A DNA stretch of 64,000 nucleotides from positions 2,294,001 through 2,358,000 of the forward strand of contig NZ_CP083646.1 in NCBI RefSeq assembly GCF_020099275.1. The letters run 5' to 3'. This DNA is from Corynebacterium falsenii (lineage in GTDB: Bacteria; Actinomycetota; Actinomycetes; Mycobacteriales; Mycobacteriaceae). The notes under the pieces were generated by a model. The model was given only the letters and a program-made list of their open reading frames with translations. It was not told where the DNA came from and made no database searches. Numbering within the stretch: position 1 is the stretch's first letter; each line of letters begins with the position of its first letter. Both the position numbers and the translations under genes were made by a program. This document shows, one piece after another, positions 58,701 to 64,000 of this stretch.

Positions 58701-60852
58701 ACAAGGCCTCCTGCCACTGCTCCAGCGAGAACAGCGCCAACGTCTGCGCAGTCACCTCGTCGGCCGAATCCAGCGCGGCCGCTCGGTCGGTTGTGTTCTC
58801 GACGCCATCCAGTTTCCGATTCTCCACCTCGTCCGGGCGTTCCACGTGCTCCACCTCAATGGGCAGCTCTTCGGGCGCGGACTCGTTCAAGGTGATGGAA
58901 TTTACCTTCGCGTTGAAGCGGTCATCGTGCGCGCGCAGCGCGTTGAGAATCTGCCAGACCACCTTGAAGCGGCGATTATCGCTCAATACCTCCGAGGGGG
59001 ATTTTCCGGGTGGCACCGCCACGGGCAGGATGATGTAGCCATAATCCTTGCCTTCGGACTTGCGCATCACGCGGCCAACGGACTGGACCACGTCCACCAT
59101 GGAGTTGCGTGGATTGAAAAACACAACCGCATCGAGGGCGGGAACGTCCACGCCCTCGGAGAGGCACCGCGCGTTCGAGAGCACGCGAGTCTGGTTCTCC
59201 GGCACGTCGGCCTCCAACCAGGACAGGCGGGAGTTGCGCTCCATCGCGTTCATCGCGCCATCGACGTGCCGGGCGGCGATCTCCAGGTCCACGTTGTGCA
59301 AGGAGACCTCGTTGAGGGCTGCCTTCTCGCGCAGGAGTTGCTGGTGGGCGGCCACCAGCGTGGGGTAGCTCTCCACGATCTGCTTTGAGGTCTTGATGTC
59401 CTTGGCAAACGCCACGGTGCGCTTCATCGGGGCGGCATCGATATCGAAGCCGTGCTTGGTGCCCTGCTCCTTGCCGGAGCGCTTCGCCAGGCCGTTCCAC
59501 GCACCGATCATCGCCGAGGCCAGCGAGAGGTTGACCTCCTGCGGGCCGCGGGACAGGGCCTCGGCGGCCACTTCCTCATCCACGGTCATGACCAGCACCT
59601 TGTAGTCCGTGAGCAGGCCCTTCTCCACGGCTTCGCCGAAGCCTAGACGGTGGAATTCCGGCCCATACACGGCCTCATCATCCATGGACGCGAGTTCCGC
59701 GGAATGCTCTGCGGCTTTGCCCTTCGTAGCGTCGTCGAACAAACGAGGGGTCGCGGTCATATACAGGCGGCGAGCAGCACGAATGTAGTCCGCGTCGTGG
59801 ATGCACACGAAGTTGGAGGCATCCTCGCCGGCCAGCGTCACGCCCGTGGTGCGGTGGGCCTCATCGCAGATCACCAAATCAAAATCGTCCAAGCCAGTAG
59901 CCTGCGCCTCGTGGACGGCCGGGAGGGACTGGTAGGTGGAAAAGACCACCTGCAGGCCGGCGGCGCGCTTGCCGTGGGAGAAACGCTCGGCAATATCCGC
60001 GCCGTTCGTAGAGACCGGGACTTCGAGGTCGTACGAGGCGATATCCTCGGCCTTCTTCGAGACCTTCGTGTCGGAACAGACCGCATAGGACTTCAAATCC
60101 AAGCGGCGCTGGGCGGTCCACTCCTTGAGGGTCTGCGAAAGCAGGGAGATCGACGGCACGAGGAACAACACGCGGGCGCGGTTACCGTTGAGCTCGGCGA
60201 CCTGCTCGGCCAGGCGAAGGGCCGTAAACGTCTTGCCCGTGCCGCAGGCCATGATGAGCTTGCCGCGGTCGTGAGTGGCGAAGCCCTCGATGGTCTTCGC
60301 GATAGCGGTGGCCTGGTGCGGGCGGGGCTCGAAGGTCTGGCGCGGGGACAGATTGATCTCGATATCCGAGCCGGGGAAGGTGAGATCCCAGTCGATCGGC
60401 GCGTCCGCGATGGTGGCGGTGCCGATTCGGTTGGTGGGGATGCCCTGGTTCTCCAGCATGGCCTCCGCATTGGCCGACCACTTATCCGTGGTGGAGATGA
60501 TGATGCGCTGGGCGAAGGACTCCGTGCCGTGCTCGGTGGTGAAGGTGCGACCCGAGGCTTCGAAGAAGGAATCCAAGTGCGACTTCTGGATGGAGGTGGT
60601 GGGCTTGTAGAACTTACACTGGATCGCCACCCAGCGGTGATCCTCCTGGCGGCGGGCCACCAGATCAATGCCTGTATCGGCCTTGCCACCGTTGTAGCGC
60701 CAATCCGTCCAGCGGCAAACTTGGTCGTACTCGCTGCGCAGCACAGGATCTGTGCGGAAATAGTTGACCATCATCTTCTCAAAAGCGAGGCCGTACTTGC
60801 CCTGGGGTTGGTTATCGCGCAGTTGGCTCAGTGCTTCAGAAAAAGATGACAT
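55741..60852 (-). CDS. Type ISP restriction-modification enzyme (single polypeptide)
   Basis: 1703 residues. Order: Mrr-like PD-(D/E)xK nuclease (D63 in TGIDLVARR, Q78-C-K80), SF2 translocase (Walker A CGTGKT at 203-208, DEAH 330-333, motif VI SVGRVMRKSE 591-600), gamma N6-adenine methyltransferase (VLDPFTGTGTF at 915-925, GNPPY 1087-1091) and a C-terminal target-recognition region. This is the LlaGI/LlaBIII architecture, where two enzymes translocate and collide to cut unmethylated DNA. CATAAT lies 6 bases before the ATG. No partner subunit needed. Confidence 0.93.
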   Translation of the reverse strand: MSSFSEALSQLRDNQPQGKYGLAFEKMMVNYFRTDPVLRSEYDQVCRWTDWRYNGGKADTGIDLVARRQEDHRWVAIQCKFYKPTTSIQKSHLDSFFEASGRTFTTEHGTESFAQRIIISTTDKWSANAEAMLENQGIPTNRIGTATIADAPIDWDLTFPGSDIEINLSPRQTFEPRPHQATAIAKTIEGFATHDRGKLIMACGTGKTFTALRLAEQVAELNGNRARVLFLVPSISLLSQTLKEWTAQRRLDLKSYAVCSDTKVSKKAEDIASYDLEVPVSTNGADIAERFSHGKRAAGLQVVFSTYQSLPAVHEAQATGLDDFDLVICDEAHRTTGVTLAGEDASNFVCIHDADYIRAARRLYMTATPRLFDDATKGKAAEHSAELASMDDEAVYGPEFHRLGFGEAVEKGLLTDYKVLVMTVDEEVAAEALSRGPQEVNLSLASAMIGAWNGLAKRSGKEQGTKHGFDIDAAPMKRTVAFAKDIKTSKQIVESYPTLVAAHQQLLREKAALNEVSLHNVDLEIAARHVDGAMNAMERNSRLSWLEADVPENQTRVLSNARCLSEGVDVPALDAVVFFNPRNSMVDVVQSVGRVMRKSEGKDYGYIILPVAVPPGKSPSEVLSDNRRFKVVWQILNALRAHDDRFNAKVNSITLNESAPEELPIEVEHVERPDEVENRKLDGVENTTDRAAALDSADEVTAQTLALFSLEQWQEALYTKLVDKVGTRTYWEDWADDVADIADAQTARIRSLLGSADAALRKEFEAFVDGLRGNLNDSITEDEAIGMLSQHLITAPVFNALFSEYDFAAHNPVSRVMQRMVDALADKRLESETEGLEKFYESVRVRASEVTSASGKQQVVKELYERFFRKAFKKQAEALGIVYTPVEIVDFILRSADDLLKQHFGRGLTDAGVHVLDPFTGTGTFLVRLLQSGLIRPEDLARKYASELHATEIMLLAYYVAAVNIETTFNAIMAERRQLQVESGLPDPVSTWDERLRQLRGASAVESTHGREVTGSEPLGSSVSAGQATSEPADDADSHAYVPFGGIALADTFQVYEEGDALDLDVFVENNEAIQRQMQAPIHVIVGNPPYSVGQNSANDLNANLKYPSLDARIEETYAAKSTAVNKNSLYDSYLRAFRWATDRIGDQGIVAYVSNGGWLDANTADGVRLAMAEDFSDIYVFNLRGNARTAGELRRKEAGNVFRDGGRTTIAITFGVKDPKRSGCTIHYRDIGDYLSAEEKLDIVKHASINSPPWEQIEPNKYGDWLNQRSEEFETWPVLGDKKNKQVKKFFASYSAGLQTNRDAWVYNFSLKNLNTNVQAFVQTYENARQVAGDKKLSAKDLFQELPEFVDSRAIKWSSSLEAYLNRGVQLKKENAETIALYRPFCREHVYFNQYLNHRVYQLTSMFPTPEHDNIGILITSPGGNAPFTANATNLIPDLVSVTGAGNAAQFFPRWTWERVEVSDGELDLALGQSSSASMKGREGEILSGYRRVDNVTDEILAEYRSALGDVTKDDIFYFVYGQLHDPAYRAKYAADLKKMLPHIATPQSRERFDQVAAAGRELMALHVGYEEVEPYPLDVQAKQGVSEDERETWRVAKMKWAKRKDPETGKTVNDVTKIIYNTKVTISGIPAEAEEYMLGSRSALEWVIDRYQVKKDKASGIVNDPNEWADEVSNPRYIVDLIGKVTRVAVGTVRIVRGLEY

Positions 60853-60889
60853 GGGGACATTATGGCAGGCGCGGTTATTGTTGCGGTGA

Positions 60890-62062
60890 TTATTCCAGCA
60901 GCTTTTCCGCTTCGGCTCGACGGAACCTCAGCTCCCGCTGAGCGCCGTACAGGATAGAGCCCTCAAACGGCAGCTCGCTTGTATCCATGCCAGCGATCAC
61001 CGCGAGCACTGTTTTGACCGCGCTGCGCATAGCTGCAGGCGATAAACCAATAGTCGCGGCAAACTCCTCCCAGTGACGTGCACGCACATTCTTCGTTTTG
61101 CCCGCGATGGGCAAGGCAAGCGTCATGTCTCGGTAGAAGACCGTCGATGGCACGTCGTACATCGGAGCAACGCCCCACACCCCGGCGCGATCGCGGAGCA
61201 CAGAAATGTTCTTCGCGTGTAAGTCGCCATTACCCGTCAACCAGGCGTAGAAGAACTGAATGAAGAGGTTCCGCGTTGCCACCAAGGGAGCCGTCACCAC
61301 CTGTTGCACAGCACGGACCACGTCCTCGGAATCAACGTTGTATTTCCTGGCTGGAACGATATTGAGAATCTGAGCGGCATCCTCTAGGGGGAACCTGTGG
61401 CCGTTGGCACCCCGATCGAACCGCTTCACGAGCAAGCCGGGGAGGGAATTCTTATCTCTTACTAACTCGTGTTCCGCCACGGGAATGCGGAGCTTATGCG
61501 CATGCCGCAAGTGGAAGGCCTCGTTGAGGACAAGATTTGCATGCTCTGGTGGGTCCACTTTAAGAATCCCGTGGAAACCATCAAGTCGCACAGGGGTGTT
61601 GACCATCGAGGCCGATGCCTTGGTTTGCACTCCCGGCAGGCCAACCCCATCGACAGAATCAGTCAGTATGGAAAAGTCCTGTTCTTCCAGCGGGCCGTAT
61701 ACCAGTGGCTTTTGGCTGACAGGGGAAACCCCGGCAGGCACCACTTGAACATCGCCAGGCACATCGCTACCGATTGCGAGCAGCAGGCTCAGCTCATCGT
61801 CTGCTGATGTCTTCACCGCTCTGCGCAACACAGTGAGCCGGTGGCCTTCTGGCAAGAGCCCAGCAAAAAAGCTAGGAAGCCCGCCATTGGACACGTGCAC
61901 CGGTGATGTGGACAGCGGCAGGGTTGTGGCTACCGGTTCTCCTTGGTAGCTCGCTGCGTATGCAAAGGTGACGCCCCCCTGAGCATCCTTCGCCAGCGTG
62001 CCGGCCACACGACCCGCTTTGTAGACATCTGCGGTTCTGACCCGCTTGAGGTCTTCCATCAT
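60890..62062 (-). CDS. hipA: HipA-family serine/threonine kinase toxin
   Basis: 390 residues. HipA-like fold with the N-terminal domain (FAYAASYQGEPVATTLPLS), P-loop-type GLPGVQTKASASM, catalytic loop GNGDLHAKN (D280, N285) and the Mg-binding PMYDVPST (D303). E. coli HipA phosphorylates glutamyl-tRNA synthetase and causes persistence; targets here are unknown. Its ATG at 62062 overlaps the hipB stop (ATGA), fixing operon order hipB-hipA. Follows the ISP gene on the same strand by 37 bases. Confidence 0.88.
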   Translation of the reverse strand: MMEDLKRVRTADVYKAGRVAGTLAKDAQGGVTFAYAASYQGEPVATTLPLSTSPVHVSNGGLPSFFAGLLPEGHRLTVLRRAVKTSADDELSLLLAIGSDVPGDVQVVPAGVSPVSQKPLVYGPLEEQDFSILTDSVDGVGLPGVQTKASASMVNTPVRLDGFHGILKVDPPEHANLVLNEAFHLRHAHKLRIPVAEHELVRDKNSLPGLLVKRFDRGANGHRFPLEDAAQILNIVPARKYNVDSEDVVRAVQQVVTAPLVATRNLFIQFFYAWLTGNGDLHAKNISVLRDRAGVWGVAPMYDVPSTVFYRDMTLALPIAGKTKNVRARHWEEFAATIGLSPAAMRSAVKTVLAVIAGMDTSELPFEGSILYGAQRELRFRRAEAEKLLE

Positions 62063-62340
62063 GAGATCTCCCACGTCAGCCCCAGCGCATCCATCGCCGC
62101 CAGCACCACCCCAACGCTAGGGCTCGTGCTTCCCTTCTCAATATCCCTGAGAGTACGGTCGGAGGTACCGATCAGCTCCGCCAGCTGCTGCTGAGTGAGC
62201 ATGTACCCTTTGCGGGCATCCCGGATGGCTGCGCCTAGCTTCTCTGCGGATGTGAGGCCAGGGGCTGATGCGACGGTCTTATCGCCGCCGAAGTTTTCAT
62301 CAGCGCTGTTATCATGAGCGCTACTGTGATACCCAACCAT
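62059..62340 (-). CDS. hipB: HipB-like antitoxin/regulator (XRE-type HTH)
   Basis: 93 residues if the ATG at 62340 is used (GAGG upstream). Helix-turn-helix YMLTQQQLAELIGTSDRTL, then RDIEKGSTSPSVGVVLAAM, lies at residues ~50-85; a hydrophilic N-terminus precedes it. Methionines 19 and 45 codons earlier are in frame, but those starts would put the second inverted repeat inside the gene. Pairs with the downstream hipA. Confidence 0.82.
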   Translation of the reverse strand: MVGYHSSAHDNSADENFGGDKTVASAPGLTSAEKLGAAIRDARKGYMLTQQQLAELIGTSDRTLRDIEKGSTSPSVGVVLAAMDALGLTWEIS

Positions 62341-62345
62341 AACCT

Positions 62346-62361
62346 CGGAAATATCCTTCCG
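62346..62361 (-). promoter_or_regulatory. hipBA operator-like inverted repeat 2
   Basis: CGGAA-ATATCC-TTCCG, a 5-6-5 perfect repeat ending 5 bases before the hipB ATG; shares GGAA-N6-TTCC with the site at 62406. Confidence 0.5.
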
Positions 62362-62405
62362 TTTAGAGGTTTTTCTGCCCTCATTGTAGGCTTGCATACC
62401 CCAAA

Positions 62406-62423
62406 TAGGAAGAATATTTCCTA
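62406..62423 (-). promoter_or_regulatory. hipBA operator-like inverted repeat 1
   Basis: TAGGAA-GAATAT-TTCCTA, a perfect 6-6-6 repeat 66 bases upstream of hipB. HipB proteins usually bind such spaced repeats to autoregulate. Confidence 0.55.
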
Positions 62424-62677
62424 CACTTCCCCCTAGAGATACTCGGCGAACAAGCGAAGCAACAGAAACTTCCACGATTTTTCGTGGAAACTTCCATCGT
62501 GCTCACCTGACTTCACGTCAGCACCTCCCCGTTTCCACCAGGAATGGCACGAGGGAACGCGGCATGGTGGCGTCGAGAGGAAAAGGAGCGAAGCGACCAC
62601 ACCACCGACAAGGCCCAGCCGTGGCGCGGATCACCCCTTCCGACCGTGACAGCACCAGCCCATCGCGTGTAGTTGTA

Positions 62678-62697
62678 GAGGGGAAGAATTTCCCCTC
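62678..62697 (+). promoter_or_regulatory. Palindrome upstream of the ferredoxin reductase gene
   Basis: GAGGGGAA-GAAT-TTCCCCTC, a perfect 8-4-8 inverted repeat 27 bases before the TTG start, close to AACCTTTAGGTT (62702-62713). It could be an operator or a hairpin ending island transcription. Confidence 0.5.
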
Positions 62698-62723
62698 AAC
62701 TAACCTTTAGGTTCGAGAAAGCT

Positions 62724-63842
62724 TTGATTCGCAGTTCAATCCAGCACGCCACCCGCCGCCTCGCGCGGCTGCTGACCTTCCCTCACTTCCCCAGCGACTA
62801 CGCCAACCTCGTCAACCCACTCCACGGCCGGGAGTTGCGCGGCCGAGTCGTGGACGTCTCCCGCCACCCCGACCACGCCGAAGTGACCCTCCAACCCGGC
62901 CCCGGCATGGTCACCGACTTCCACCCCGGCCAGTTCATCGGCCTCGGGGTGCGCGTCAACGGCCGCTGGGTCTGGCGCTGCTACTCCCTCACCAACGCAC
63001 CCGCCCCGGCTGGCACGCGCCACGACTCCAACCCCGGTGGCTCCAACCACAGCACCGGCGCCCTCCTCACCATCGGCATCAAGCCCGTCCCCGACGGCGC
63101 CGTAAGCTCCCACATCTCCCACACCATGCGCCCCGGCGACATCATCCGCCTCACCCAACCCGGCGGCGACTTCTACCTGCCCACTCCCCTTCCCCACTCC
63201 ATCGCGTTCATCACCGCAGGCGCGGGCATCACGCCCGTGATCTCCATGATCCGCTGGCTCGCCCAAGAACACCCCACCGGCCGCGCCCAACTGCCGGACA
63301 TCATCCACGTCCACAGCGACTCCCGCGGCACCATCCCCGCCCCCTACCAGCGCGAACTCACCGACCTTGCCGCCGAGCACCGCGGCTACACGCTCCTCCC
63401 CTGGAACTCGTCCGAGCGCGGCCGCCTCACCCCGGATCGCCTCCGCGACCTCATCCCAGACATCACCTCCCGCGAGCGCTTGGCCTGCGGCCCGCAGCCT
63501 TTTCTCGACGCCATTACGGCCGCCCTCCCCGGCACCCGCACCGAGTGCTTCCACAGCGAACTGGCCGCAGGAGCCACGGACGGGGGCACCGTCACCCTCG
63601 AGGGCACCAACCGCACCTTCGAGTGCAGCGGCTCCACCAGCATCCTCGAAGCAGCAGAGGCCGCCGGATACGCCCTGCCCCACGGCTGCCGCATGGGCAT
63701 CTGCCACACCTGCACCGCGCATATCGTGGACGGTTCCGTGACCGACCTGCGCAGCGGGCACGTCCACGGCGCCGGGGAGAACGTCCGCGCGTGCAGCACC
63801 ACGCCGCAGGGCGCCGTCACCGTGCGCGAAGCCCCCGCCTAA
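62724..63842 (+). CDS. Ferredoxin reductase with C-terminal 2Fe-2S domain (desaturase electron carrier)
   Basis: 372 residues. FAD-binding RCYSLTNAPA follows the first beta-barrel; NAD-binding ITAGAGITPVISMIRWLA; C-terminal plant-type 2Fe-2S ferredoxin with cysteines in HGCRMGICHTCTAHIV and late NVRACSTT. It matches the Rv3230c type that feeds electrons to a DesA3-like stearoyl-CoA desaturase. The desaturase gene start is seen just downstream. A TTG start with GAGAAAG upstream is used. Confidence 0.9.
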   Translation: MIRSSIQHATRRLARLLTFPHFPSDYANLVNPLHGRELRGRVVDVSRHPDHAEVTLQPGPGMVTDFHPGQFIGLGVRVNGRWVWRCYSLTNAPAPAGTRHDSNPGGSNHSTGALLTIGIKPVPDGAVSSHISHTMRPGDIIRLTQPGGDFYLPTPLPHSIAFITAGAGITPVISMIRWLAQEHPTGRAQLPDIIHVHSDSRGTIPAPYQRELTDLAAEHRGYTLLPWNSSERGRLTPDRLRDLIPDITSRERLACGPQPFLDAITAALPGTRTECFHSELAAGATDGGTVTLEGTNRTFECSGSTSILEAAEAAGYALPHGCRMGICHTCTAHIVDGSVTDLRSGHVHGAGENVRACSTTPQGAVTVREAPA

Positions 63843-63870
63843 TTCCGCCTGATCCCGCCTGACCCAGCCC

Positions 63871-63930
63871 TGACCTGCACTGACCTGCACTGACCTGCAC
63901 TGACCCGTACTGACCCGTACTGACCCCCGC
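63871..63930 (+). repeat. Decamer tandem repeat between reductase and desaturase genes
   Basis: Six tandem 10-base units: three TGACCTGCAC, two TGACCCGTAC, one TGACCCCCGC. It fills most of the 116-base gap. Confidence 0.85.
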
Positions 63931-63958
63931 CAGCAACGACCCCACCGACGGAGCACCC

Positions 63959-64000
63959 ATGGCCATCACAGACATCCCCAGCTACGCCCACCTCAACGCC
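63959..64000 (+). CDS. Fatty-acid desaturase, start only
   Basis: 14 codons reading MAITDIPSYAHLNA before the window ends, with GGAG at 63950-63953. This is the usual N-terminal wording of DesA3-type acyl-CoA desaturases in corynebacteria, which follow this reductase. Only the start is visible, so the identification relies on position and this short match. Confidence 0.6.
   Translation, partial: MAITDIPSYAHLNA

Noticed and set aside
59650..60849. 399-codon plus-strand frame
   Set aside because: Antisense to the type ISP enzyme N-terminus, whose nuclease and helicase motifs are unmistakable.

Overview
The window looks like a chromosomal segment of a high-GC Gram-positive bacterium, most likely genus Corynebacterium. 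Evidence: a mycothiol S-conjugate amidase (mca), an LGFP-repeat lipoprotein, a cutinase-family esterase, a short Z-isoprenyl diphosphate synthase, an actinobacterial ferredoxin-reductase/desaturase pair, and a MetP/MetS-type sodium symporter with its tiny partner. The gene order ispH, xseA, xseB, DUF4245, glpX, fumC, phoH2, glyA, coaA, uppS, small membrane protein, mca, DUF4307, greA matches, from memory, the order of the Rv1080c-Rv1110 region of Mycobacterium tuberculosis. This is therefore conserved actinobacterial backbone with insertions. I saw no tRNA, rRNA, CRISPR array, integrase or insertion sequence.

Layout. 0-4 kb: end of a sodium symporter and its small subunit, an AI-2E family permease and a DUF6542 membrane protein. 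4-10 kb: isoprenoid (ispH), repair (xseAB) and central carbon genes (glpX, fumC). 10-27 kb: a mixed block with two paralogous TetR/DHA2 efflux cassettes (10.4-12.7 kb and 20.7-23.0 kb), an acetyltransferase, PhoH2, an LGFP lipoprotein, an orphan LysR-type binding domain beside DUF5997, an acyl-CoA dehydrogenase, an enoyl-CoA hydratase, and a LysR regulator divergent from a TDT-family transporter. 26-33 kb: pncA-glyA, coaA, uppS, mca, DUF4307 and greA. 33-45 kb: BI-1 protein, GabD2-like dehydrogenase, SDR, NAD(P)HX repair (nnr), photolyase, a frameshifted secreted glycerophosphodiesterase, DinB, a glutamine amidotransferase, cutinase and CPBP protease.

45.5-62.5 kb is an accessory defence island: mcrBC, a DUF262/DUF1524 (GmrSD-like) nuclease, a decayed DnaQ-type exonuclease with a BRCT end, a GIY-YIG protein with an unrecognised C-terminal region, a frame-disrupted membrane pentapeptide-repeat protein, a giant single-chain type ISP restriction-modification enzyme, and a hipBA module with two operator-like inverted repeats. 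The island ends at 62.7 kb, where a ferredoxin reductase and the start of a fatty-acid desaturase resume ordinary metabolism.

Expression signals. More than twenty genes have a TANNNT-like -10 hexamer ending 6-8 bases before the start codon, the arrangement expected for leaderless mRNAs, and this was used to settle several starts. Perfect GC-rich stem-loops separate many convergent genes. The 10-mer TCGACGCCAC or its complement occurs at least ten times. A DtxR-like box over a minus-strand promoter at 17.7 kb may drive an unannotated RNA.
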